A DNA stretch of 64,000 bases from Ascaphus truei. Lineage: Eukaryota > Chordata > Amphibia > Anura > Ascaphidae. The notes below the pieces were generated by a model. That model was not told the origin of the DNA. It saw only the letters and a program-made list of their open reading frames with translations, and made no database searches. Where the stretch lies: assembly GCA_036426205.1 (NCBI GenBank), contig CM071568.1, positions 231,729,727 to 231,793,726 on the forward strand. Reading direction: 5' to 3'. Positions 22,517 to 32,449 of this stretch are shown here, piece after piece. Every line of letters begins with the position of its first letter. Position 1 is the first letter of the stretch. The position numbers and the translations under genes were made by a program.

Positions 22517-22524
22517 ATTGCGTA

Positions 22525-23165
22525 CCAGGTCCCTTTTCTTGAACGAAAATTAAACAAACATTTCTGTAAAATGTGAATGTCCTAGGGCAGTTCTGGCTTG
22601 ATTCATCATGTGAAAATGCTAAAAATTGTCCAGACCTGTGATACCGAGGGGAAATTAGCTCCACCATATTTTGATGTCATTTCAGTCATTTCAATCTCTG
22701 GAAAACTCAACAAATGTTTGCAGGCATATTTAAAGAAAGATAGAACTACAGTACTTTGTTTTTAAAGTGACCCCACATTGAGCAATATGGATGTATTCAT
22801 TGCATCAAACTGTATCTATTTCCATTGAAAATAAAACTAGCTAGACGGTAGTGAATTGGCAGGTGACAGCAGATGTGAGTTCTTGTGTATTTCCATATTC
22901 AAAAGAAAATGAGGGACTGGCACACACCGCACCGAATCAGGAATACATTGACTATTAACATTGACTAAAATTCGGAAATACATTAACCTCCTAGGGGCTG
23001 CAACCTTTCACGGAAGAGCCATTTTATAAAAAAAATATTTGTCCAAATATTCAGAGAGCCGCAACACATGCATGGATATTACACCCCCCCCAAACACATA
23101 CATATACTGTACACACACTAATAGGCATAAACTGCATAAACATTAACATACGACAAACTTACTTT
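22525..23165. other. No gene recognised
   Basis: AT-rich sequence without identifiable repeats, apart from a C-run near 23085. Confidence 0.4.
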
Positions 23166-23170
23166 AATCA

Positions 23171-23997
23171 TGTCAGGAATCGGCGTTCTCCTCGCTTCCC
23201 ACACAGAGCACTTCCTCCCCGCAGGGAGCCCCTAGACACACAAAACAATCCTGCCTTACCGGCCTCCACGGCTCCCCGCCCCTGCCGCCGTCGCGGGATC
23301 ACTCCCCTTGGCGATTCCTCTGTACAGCGCCGCGCGCGCCCACGCCCTCCTGCACGCACACCTGCACCATCAACTGGCTCGGTTCACGCGCGTACACGAG
23401 TTACGGAGCACGCTCAGTCTGCACACTCTTCTTCCCGTCCCCCGGACCTCAGGCTCCGCCCCCGCCCCCGCACACTGCACGAGCATACTCAGGTTACCAA
23501 CAAGACTCACCTGGCCTGTTATGCCTTCACCAATCTGCAGTGTCTCTCTGTAGCTCTTCCTGTCCCGCCTCCGTTCCTAATTGGACCTTCCTGCTTTATC
23601 TAGCTCCTCTCTGCTCTCAGTCTTTGCTCGACATAGTCTCTGTATGGAAGTACTTCTGGATTCTCTCAGTGTTTTCGCAGGTTCTGACGCAGCTCGTACG
23701 ACTACCCCCTCTGGCTCTCGATCTCGGTACTCCTTGGACAACGTTCACTCTGGTAACCCCTTGAACACGGCTTGGACTACGACCTATCTCCACTCTCCAC
23801 TCCCTGAACTCTGCACGGCATTCATCACTCTATCTCTACAACCGGTACCGGCAAGTATTGTCTACCTTACTACACCTGGCCTGGCAACACTTTATACCAC
23901 ACTCCGGACACGCTCCCTTTGCTGCGGGTGCGTGTATTACCACTTCCCCCTTCAGCTTAGGGGACGGGTCTGGTCTGCGGGCAGCACCGGCGTAACA
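23171..23997 (+). repeat. Solo LTR, family S copy 1
   Basis: 827 bp starting TGTCAGGAATCGGC and ending GGCGTAACA. It is flanked by a perfect 5-bp duplication AATCA (23166-23170 and 23998-24002). A nearly identical LTR is at 53235-54052 with a different duplication, which proves independent insertions. A TTTATCT box at about 23597 and CTTTGCTCGACATAG about 30 bases on suggest the plus-strand transcription start. Confidence 0.92.
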
Positions 23998-24046
23998 AAT
24001 CAGAATCAGGGAAAGAAAAAAAAATGTGGGGGAATAAAATGCAATA

Positions 24047-24242
24047 AGCATGGAGGGGGCCGTGCACACCAAAACACGATGCAATCAAATTAATGCAAAA
24101 TAGTCATTTAATGACTGAACACAGTCATAGATCCAACGTTTTGGTGCTAAGCAACTTCATCCGGGATGAAACGTTGGATAAATGACTTTTTTACATTAAT
24201 TTGATTGCATCGTGTTTTGGTGCGCACGGCCCCCTCCATGCT
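24047..24242. repeat. Foldback repeat with hammerhead-like remnant
   Basis: Arms 24047-24110 and 24182-24242 are inverted copies ('agcatggagggggccgtgc', 'aacacgatgcaatcaaatta'). Between them 'cttcatccgggatgaaacg' (24155-24173) has a 5-bp stem and a GAAAC box like the Penelope hammerhead motifs elsewhere in the window, but the CUGAUGA box is not preserved. Confidence 0.65.
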
Positions 24243-24339
24243 TTCTACATTGTTGCCTTGACTAGGTTTTTGCCTGTAGCACCCATACCCTTTCCCTTTG
24301 CTTTAGTTTTTGTCCCCATTTCTTTTGTTGCCGCCGGGC

Positions 24340-24490
24340 CCAACCAACACCAGCTTAGCCACCCCTCCCCCCCCACGCGCCACCCCGCAGCCACCGGCAG
24401 CACAGTGAGGGAGAAAGGCAGCAGCTGGGGAGCGACAACCTGTGGACGGAGAAGAGCTGCATGTAGATGCGGAAAGGTTGCCGACCCCTG
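24340..24490. mobile_element. Right end of a hAT-type MITE
   Basis: It ends AAAGGTTGCCGACCCCTG at 24473-24490, the reverse complement of a common hAT terminus (CAGGGGTCGGCAACCTTT). 'ccccgcagccaccggc' upstream recalls the hAT-like minisatellite. The left end is absent. Confidence 0.55.
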
Positions 24491-24499
24491 ACCTATGGG

Positions 24500-25875
24500 G
24501 ACTGCAACTATTGGTTCAGGGGGTGCTGCGGCTCCTTACGTGTATGTAGCCAGGTCCCCTCTGGCTCCCCGGACCTCCGTTTCTCTTTTCTTTACCCCTG
24601 ACAGCGTGAGGGCAGTTGCAGGGGCGAGTGTGTTGCCGGGGGCTCCTGGCGACATCAGTGGCAGTGCACCACCATCTTTATTGTGTCCGCACATGCGTGG
24701 AGTCTCTCGCATGCGCAGAAGCGACACGGCGGCCATCTTGCGTTTGGCGTTAGGCTCGCATATGTGCAGATGCGAGGCGGCGGCCATTACAATAAGGGAG
24801 ATAGGCTCACGCATGCGCAGAACGCTAGCGGCAGCCATTTTAGGAGCGCAGGGATTGCCCCCAGTTGCGCAGGCTCAGTGGAGACTAGCGGCGGCCATTA
24901 CATTGTCGCGCATGCGCAGCACAGATCGCACACGCGGCCCCAATGTTAAAGAGGGCCATGGGGGACTACAGCCCCCAGAATGCACAGAGGCAGACAGGCC
25001 ACCAGAAGCCAGGGAGTCAATAGGGCTTGCAGCTTCTCCTGCTGGAGAGATATATTGTTGTGCACAGGCCATGCGAGTCAGTTGGTGCTGGGATAAGGTA
25101 GGGGAAGGTAGTGTGTAGGGAGCAAGTGGCTTCTTACACTAGGCCAGGTTACCACCTAGGCCCCAGCTAGGCCCAACTCCCCTTCAATTTATGGCTGCTC
25201 TAGGGAAGGCCCCTGCAGTTAGGGACTTTGCCCTCTTAGCAGTCAGCTTAGTCAGGAACACAGCTGCAGTGCTGCATGCTCTGACAAGAAGGGTCAGTGT
25301 GCAGGGGATCATTCTCTGCAGTAGCAGAGACAGTGACTGTCTGAGCGGTGAGCTCGCTCAGAAGGTGACCATCCACAAGGAGGAGGATGCCATCGCTGAG
25401 GCTTCGGCGCTGGACACTGACGGGTCCTCTTCAGTTCTGTAGTACCCGGGTACAGGAGCACCGGGCAGGTACTATCCAAATCACCAAGTGCACCACCTAT
25501 ACACCTCATCTTAGTGGGCAACGCTGTTCCACAAGTGGGTGGGGTTGTGGGACTCTTGGAACTTTTGGGTACAAGGACTTTGGGAATATTGTGTGGGGTT
25601 ATCACCCATGAGGAGCAGTGTTACAGGGTGACACTGAATGTTGCTGTTGATGTCATATTGTTGATGTATGCTGTAGTGTGTTTATCTGCCCATATAGTAA
25701 ACCTGTTTTATATATACCTTTGATGTATGTGGTTAATATATGTGGGTCCTATGTTAGGGGATATTCAACCCTTAGAATCCTACACAGGTGGAGGCGCTGT
25801 TTATGTAAGATAGTTCCAGAGGATACACCCCAGGCTCTCACTGGCGGAGGTTCAGGCCTCCTGTGAACCTGACAG
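24500..25875 (+). repeat. LTR-like region with CpG-rich enhancer-type repeats
   Basis: 24690-24915 contains four or so imperfect units that pair 'cgcatgcgcag' with 'gcggcggccat'. The downstream end ('gaggttcaggcctcctgtga', 25847-25866) recurs at 46211-46231 after the shared 'ggtggaggcgctg' phrase. Short frames in it lack recognisable motifs. It could be an old LTR, but no boundaries or duplication were found. Confidence 0.4.
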
Positions 25876-27004
25876 GTAAAAGCACCACACACCTTGTAAC
25901 ATACATATACATTCCCCTCACATGCACTCATCTGCGATTGGGGGTGGGGTCTATGTGTTACATGTATAACAAGATTGCTATGGTCTGACCAGCTATGTTT
26001 TAATACTAATGTTAAAGTTCAGAAGGACACCCTTTGTTTGGAGTGGAGTTTAGTTATTTGTTTAGTTGCTCAGTGTTATATGCGATGAGGATAGAATACT
26101 TAATGTATTTCATTATTCACTTGATCTTGAAAAGCTTCATTCTTATGGACATTATGTGAAAAACATTTTTTAATTATGGTGAATAAAGAATTACATGGGA
26201 AGTAAATGAGAGAGAAATACAAATGATTATAATAAGATATAGCCAAATGTTCCTAGTTCCCACTTGGCTTGTGGGCTGGCATCTTTAACAGAATCATTGT
26301 TTCATTAAAATTTACTTTAACATTATTGTCATTTTGTTTGGTTAATTACAAGACAATAGTTTGTAACAGATATCTTTATTGGCAAATAAGACCATAGTTT
26401 AGTATCTAGATATAAGATTGGTTATTATTCTTTATACGAATTCTCAGTATTGTCCTAGATTAGTTAGCACATATTCAGCTTAACGATTCCAATCATTATT
26501 AGCAAAGCATTCATTCATATTTCCTCAATTTGATTACTGCTGTTGTTGGTTCTAAGTAATTATAGGTTTAATGATTGAACTATTTATCATTAATGACTAG
26601 CTACATGTAAATATTAGGAAAGAAATCTGCTCAAAATTCTTACCGATTCTCACTTCTGTTTTGCCGAGTTGAAGGTATGAAAAGAAGAAATGGTGGAGAG
26701 ACACATGTTGTTGTAAAGAAGAAGGCTATCAGACCCAAAGGGTGAAATACTAATTAAAGATGGAGAGCTTAATGAAGTTCAGGTAGCAAAATGAATAGTC
26801 AGTGGCAATGGTGGTTACCAACTGTACGGCCAATGAAACTGAAATACACTGGCAAAATTACTAGACAATTTACAACCAGTTGAGACTAAGTAAATGATTA
26901 AAGAAAAACCTTCAGATCAAGAAAATAAATGAATAGCCAAATTATTTAATGTGAGCTGAAGTCTAAGACACCTTGTGGCCTTTTGAAGTGAAGAGCCATA
27001 AAGT
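25876..27004. other. No gene recognised
   Basis: Long AT-rich stretch without persuasive frames. It may be ordinary intergenic DNA. Confidence 0.4.
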
Positions 27005-27240
27005 GCCTTAGGCCTCGGATATAGTGCAGGCGCACGCGCCTGTACTAGGAGCGATCCGTGGCCTGCAGGGTTGCGTTATGGGGGGGCATGGTAGGGTGTG
27101 CCCGTTACATCACGTGAATGATTCGCCCTCATTGGCTGAACCGCGCATGTGACCCGGCTGTCGAGCAGCAAATTCAAACAAATTTTTCTCGCCATGCGCA
27201 TTGCTTCCTGCCTTTTGGTTTTGTCTCTCGCGCCGTAGCT
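27005..27240. mobile_element. GC-rich MITE-like repeat, second copy
   Basis: It begins near 'ccttaggcctcgg' and contains 'attcgccctcattggctga', shared with the block at 18852-19196. The right boundary is unclear. Confidence 0.45.
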
Positions 27241-27462
27241 CTTAATATGGCCATGGCCTCACAGCTTAGCATCACTAGGATATATGTCCCTAACTGTAGA
27301 AATGACGCCTAAAAAAGAAGATGCTTGATTGTTGGCTGCTGCAAATCTGAGAAGCATATTTTTAACCAGAGAAATTTGTCACTTTAGACCTGACAGATTT
27401 TTTTTGGTTGAAGGAAAAGTTCAAAAAGAAAAAACATCCAAAGTCACATAATTTGATTCAAA

Positions 27463-27661
27463 ACTTAGGGGTTTATTCTATATCTGTCCAAGATGGGAAT
27501 TTTGGCCAAAAATGTCAGATAAAAAATAAGCATTGGGGGGAAATTGTCCAAACTGACAGTACGGGTTGTGTTTGGCCAAAAATCCCCATTGACTTGAATG
27601 GTGCTTTTTGGCTGAAAATGTCCTGAACTACTGCTTCGGGAATATAGAATTACTCCCTTAG
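27463..27661. mobile_element. Palindromic MITE
   Basis: The ends 'ttaggggtttattctatat' and 'atatagaattactccctta' are inverted. The interior also folds back ('ggccaaaaatg', 'tttggctgaaaatgtcc'). Confidence 0.65.
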
Positions 27662-27779
27662 CCTCTGACACCTGTTGGGAGGCAATACTATGACTACCAG
27701 GAGTACTTCCTCACATTTTCCCTGAGACTCCCGTTTCAAAGCATGACCTCTTGTTCTAACACTTCTCTTTCTCTCAAAA

Positions 27780-28290
27780 TATACTTCCCTTCTGTACCTT
27801 GTTGAACCCCTTAATGGATTTGAACGTTTCTATCATATCTAACCTCCTTTTTCTCTCTTCCAATATCTACATGCTAAGTTTCATGACACTTTCCTGATAA
27901 GTTTCGTAACGTAGACCATGCACCATTTTAGTAGTTCTTCTCTGTACAATCTTTCAATTATTTATCCTTCAGGAGCGATTGTATCCAGAATTGCATACAG
28001 TACTCTAGTAATTACCTTTATTCTACAGTGATTGATATTATGATGCTTTTCATTCTGTATTCTACCGTTTGTGTAGTTTTTGTGGCCTAAAGGCATGATT
28101 TAGCATTTTTAGCTTTAAATAGTATTTGCTGTTCCCAGTCTAATGTATCTACATTTGTATTCATTTTGCTTATACCTCCAGGAGTGCCAACATTGTTGTA
28201 GATATTTGTGTCAGCTGAAAAAAGGCCTACTACTTTCCCTTCTAGACCACCAGTAATGTCACTAACAAGGACATTAAAGCAGCACACCTG
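27780..28290. repeat. Old interspersed repeat, unidentified family
   Basis: The phrases 'agttcttctctgtacaatctt' and 'gaattgcatacagtactcta' resemble 'ggctcttctctgcacttttt' and 'aaactatactgcatattcaag' in the segment at 31990-32190. They are therefore two copies of one diverged repeat. No coding frame is preserved. Confidence 0.5.
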
Positions 28291-28317
28291 TGGATTTTTT
28301 TGTAATAGGCTAGAGTC

Positions 28318-28640
28318 AGGGTGTCTTTGGAGCTGCACCACATTGATTTCATCTCCGGAGATCCCTGCTTTCCGAAATACTTACCTCGGAAGAAGATGCC
28401 TGAAGAAGCTCCCATGCTTGGCTAGTTGGGGCTAACATAATGGCGGCTTAAATGTCTTGCATCCAGCAGGTCAATAGGAAGCCGTGACATCATCCTTATG
28501 GCTTGCTATTGGCCCACATGATGCAGGACATTTAAACAGCAGATAGATATCGGAAGACCCTACGGAGGTAAGTATCTCGGGATGCAGGGGGTCCCCGGAG
28601 CTGAAATCAAAGCGGTACAGCTCCGGAGCTGCTTCAAACC
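28318..28640. repeat. Palindromic repeat, family P copy 1
   Basis: Inverted halves run from 'ttggagctgcaccacattga' to 'cggtacagctccggagct', with 'aataggaagccgtgacatca' opposing 'ggcttgctattggccc' near the centre. Related palindromes lie at 28948-29185 and 60693-61025. Confidence 0.7.
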
Positions 28641-28667
28641 TATTAACAAAACAAGAACATAAAGGGC

Positions 28668-28935
28668 CCTATTCTATAAGCCTTCATAAAAATTACGCTG
28701 GGCCGTTTACATCGCAAGTTTTTTGAGCGTTGCTATCACGGTATTCAGAAAGCCTTGATTACCTGTGATAGCAAAATTCCCAAAACGGGCGAGTAGCCGG
28801 CGACGTTATGATCGCCTCTCTCAAAAGGGCTCACTAGGCGATTTGTTCCAGCTGCAGAGAGAGCTGCACAGAGAGCCGCCTCTTCCTGCGTATATCTCGC
28901 CTGCAATTGCAAGATTTTAAAATACATTTTAATAC
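28668..28935. repeat. Probable MITE fragment
   Basis: It begins 'gccctattctataagcc' and contains the opposing phrases 'gctatcacggtattcag' and 'gattacctgtgatagc'. Only one end is convincing. Confidence 0.4.
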
Positions 28936-28947
28936 TAGTGTAGATGA

Positions 28948-29185
28948 GCAGGGGGTCTCCGGAGCAGAACCATGTTGATTTGAGGTCCGGGGACTCCCTG
29001 CTTCCCGAGATACAGGCCCCGTTATAGGGTGCCGGTATCTCCTATATGTTTAAATGTCTCACGTCACGTGTCCGTGGGAATAAAATGCATAGGAGATACC
29101 GGCACCCTATAACAGGGCCTGTATCTCAGGAAGCAGGCGGTCCCCGGATCTCAAATCATTGCGGTTCTGCTCCGGAGACCCCACA
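28948..29185. repeat. Palindromic repeat, family P copy 2
   Basis: Arms of roughly 100 bp mirror each other: 'gggtctccggagcagaacca' at the left end and 'gcggttctgctccggagacc' at the right, with 'agggtgccggtatctcctat' against 'ataggagataccggcaccct' inside. Confidence 0.8.
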
Positions 29186-29418
29186 ACAACCCCCCACAAC
29201 ACATACAGTACAGTAATGGGCAAAATTACGATTATCCACATATGGATAATAGTGCATTTGCCCATTATAAAATCCAACATTAGCCAGCCAGCACTAATAA
29301 AGTAAATAAAACTTTCAACTTAACAGTGCCATCATGAAGGGCGTCCTCATCAGCATACTCCATGTACATGTCCTCCGTTGCCAGCAATAGTACATTAAAA
29401 AATACAATCTAATGGCCC

Positions 29419-29473
29419 TTAACCCCTTAATCACCTTAGCGGTTAATAACCGCTACAGTAATTAAGGGGTTAA
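29419..29473. repeat. Perfect two-level hairpin
   Basis: Arms ttaaccccttaat (29419-29431) and attaaggggttaa (29461-29473) enclose the palindrome agcggttaataaccgct (29438-29454). It ends one base before the target duplication of the adjacent solo LTR. Confidence 0.75.
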
Positions 29474-29478
29474 ATGAC

Positions 29479-30716
29479 TGTCACGAGAGAACAGACAATA
29501 CATAGAATAACCGGGCCAGATTGAACAAGACTAGGATATAGTAAACTGAATGAGTTTATTTCCTATGAGCAGAACAGACAATACATCAAGCAAATAACAT
29601 TACAGAAATATTTACACTTACTGGGGTTGGACAAGGAGATATTCAGCCGAATAGCAGCTCCTTAGTTGTTATAGGTCACAACAAGCACGACAAGCCCAGG
29701 AATAAGGGGTGCAAGCAACTATATAGATGCAGGCCTCCCATTCCTAACATGGCAGTTCAATTATTGGTGAACAATTACCTTGTCCCAATCACAGGTTGCC
29801 AGGTAACGCGAGAAGCTGGGTTTACCCAGCCCCTCATTAATACACCCCTCCCCTGTAGCTACTTGGCCAGCCCATTTATAAAAAACTATGACCTGATGCC
29901 TTCGTTGCCATCCTGTCTAGCAAAAATGCTTATTGGGCAGGGGTCTTTCATGTAGGGTGTTACGTTTGACAGGTCACAATGGTTAGTACCCCTCTGTGAG
30001 ATCTGGCTGCATATGCAATGAGGCGGGTCACCTCCATTGATGTACAAGTTTTTTCTCACCTCTGAGGAACTTCTCCACAACAAAGCCTTTCAAATAGCCT
30101 CCTTTGATTGTACAATTACATATCAAAGCGGCCATTTGGCAAGCTTCCAAACTTATATCCAAAGTTATAGTAAAAACAGCGATAACTCGTAACTATATTT
30201 CCCATATATTAAATCAGATTAACAATATGTATGCAACCTGTGTTCGTTGCATAGGAAAGCATATCCAAATTTCAGCCTTGTAGCACAAACACATACAGAG
30301 ATATGGTTCTATGGGGTTTACATTGTGACAAATACACAGTTAACCCCTCTCTCCATGTTAATACATAACATAGCAATTAATTCTGCTGAAGTGGGGGAAT
30401 GCAGATCAACATATACACAGATCCCATTAACCCCTCATATCCATATCATGATAAAATGATATATACAATAACACACAGTACTGCTGGGGAAATACATCTA
30501 AGACCTGGGACAATTTGGCTGAAGCGGGGAAATGCAGATCCACATATACACAATATGGTTAACCCTTTCCCTCCCGACATGATTTATACACACTAGTAAT
30601 ATAACACAGACTGCTGGGGAAATACATCTAAGATCTGGGGCCATTCTGCTGAAGCAGGGGGATGTAGATCAATATATACACCGATCCCATTAACCCCTCA
30701 TACCCCGATCATGACA
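29479..30716 (-). repeat. Solo LTR with internal 130-bp tandem repeats
   Basis: 1238 bp with TGTCA and TGACA ends, flanked by a perfect 5-bp duplication ATGAC (29474-29478 and 30717-30721). An AATAAAC signal readable on the minus strand near 29560 places U5 at the low-coordinate end. About three tandem units begin 'gctgaag-ggggaatgcagat' near 30387, 30519 and 30648. They would lie in U3 and may be enhancer repeats. It has no coding sequence. Confidence 0.85.
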
Positions 30717-30721
30717 ATGAC

Positions 30722-31350
30722 CCTCCCCTGCTACCCACCTGGGAGGTCTAACCACCCACCCTGGGACCACTATACCCACCCTGTACCTATTGATTGGCAT
30801 AGTGGTATATTATACCCATATAATATGGGCATGATAAGCCACTATAGCAGTCAATGGTCAACCTAATAAAATTAATTAAGGCCAAAAATACACAATAATA
30901 AAAGAAATACACAAGCACCTAAACACCCCATCCATAAAAGAACAAAAAAGCCTCAACTACACATCAATTACATTAATCTATCAGTAAAACAGCAAAATAA
31001 TTAAAATGATGTTATTCCAAAACATAAGCATACAAATAAATAAACACCTATCCAACCAATCAACTAAAGAAATAAAACCACTAGCCAACCAATCAATTAA
31101 AGAAATAAAAGCACTAGCCAACAAAACAAATAATTCATTAAAAATGCGAACCAATCCTAAAATGTACTAAAAACAAGCCATCCAAATTCAAAACAATTTA
31201 ATCCAAACAATAAACAGAAATAGAAAAAATAACAATCAATAGAAAACGAGCATTTGCAAAAAAAATGCATTGGCTGTCACTGTATTTATCTGTACCCTAA
31301 AGGGGCACAGATTAATACATTATCAGTCAATAAGCAATCACAAACATAAA
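30722..31350. other. A-rich intergenic DNA
   Basis: Low-complexity sequence with duplicated 'accaatcaa-taaagaaataaa' phrases at 31056-31110. No gene. Confidence 0.5.
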
Positions 31351-31985
31351 AATAAATACAATGAAAAAACTTGAAAAAATACAATTACATACATTCAATA
31401 TTTTTCTTACCTTTAGAAGTCTTTACCCTCCAAATCTCGGCGTATCTGGAAGCTCTCGACCCGCGACGACATCACCAGCAATCACCTCCATCCTCCTTGA
31501 AGATCAGCATCCGGTACCAAATTCTTCTTTCTTTTATCTTCTCTCACCGTCTTCTATCTTCTTCTGTAATTATTTTCTTCTTTTCTTCAATCATCTAACT
31601 TCTTTATTTGAATCCAAAATACCCCATGGTAAATCCAAACGGATGTTGCCTCGTCGAGATCTTCCGCTAAAATGAGACGTACAGGCCTTTTATATGGCCT
31701 GTGACATCACATTTAGGGTCAGACGGTACAGCTCCAATCCGATTGAATGCTGTATCATTTTAAAGGTTGTGAGTCTTCTCCAAGGGAGGTACGTCACATC
31801 CTTAAAACCACGTCTCATATTACATGGTATTACAGCCGATGGGATTTAAGATAATACCATTGGTTGCTGTACCATGTGATAGGTCACATTTAAAAGGGTG
31901 TGACATCATCCCTTAAAGTGACCTAATCTAATGTGACCTATCACATGGTACAGCAACCAATGGTACCATGGTACCACAACTCAGT
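31351..31985 (-). repeat. Family A repeat, copy 2, with near-perfect hairpin
   Basis: It is inverted relative to 1084-2150. Arms 31854-31890 and 31930-31966 match at 36 of 37 positions. Inner bases add a second stem ('aaaaggg' and 'ccctt'). The 'cagaccatata/gtacgtctcat' part is conserved with copy 1 on the opposite strand (31660-31735). Confidence 0.75.
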
Positions 31986-31989
31986 TTTT

Positions 31990-32190
31990 TCATCCCCTTT
32001 ATTCATTTAGTGGCTCTTCTCTGCACTTTTTCTAATTCTATGTTTTTATGGCGCCCAAAACTATACTGCATATTCAAGGCATGGTCTTAATAATGCTTTA
32101 GAGAGGGGCATATTTATGCTTACTTCCCTTCCATCCATTCCCTGTTTAAGATAAGATCTTATTTGCAGTAAGAGTGCTCAACACACGATC
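31990..32190. repeat. Old interspersed repeat, second copy
   Basis: Diverged relative of 27780-28290, sharing the 'cttctctgcac' and 'actgcatattc' type phrases in the same order. Confidence 0.45.
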
Positions 32191-32351
32191 CGACTGAACG
32201 ATGCCACCCCATTCTGAGAGCGTTCCTGGCGCATAGCTCCTCGAGACTGGAGACCAGGAATTTATACCTTTATACCGGGATCAAATCACTGAGCAAAACC
32301 AAGAAGTAAAACAAATTGTCATTTATTCCATTAAAACAGACGTACACACAG

Positions 32352-32449
32352 TGTAACGCCTGTATGCCCGCAGACCTGGCCAGTCCCCAGTCCTGAGCTG
32401 GATAAGGGTATAACACACACCCACAGCAGTGAGGGCGTGCCCGAGTGTG
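32352..32449 (-). repeat. Gypsy-1 3' LTR, distal fragment
   Basis: It starts TGTAACGCCTGTATGCCCGC on the plus strand and matches the first 98 bases of the LTR at 41209-42182. It breaks at CCGAGTGTG. The rest of the same LTR resumes at 34496 with CCGGAGTGTG, so a single LTR was split by an insertion. Confidence 0.88.

Noticed and set aside
30387..30716. CRISPR-like or other spaced repeat array
   Set aside because: Three diverged tandem units of about 130 bp inside an LTR; no short conserved repeats with unique spacers.
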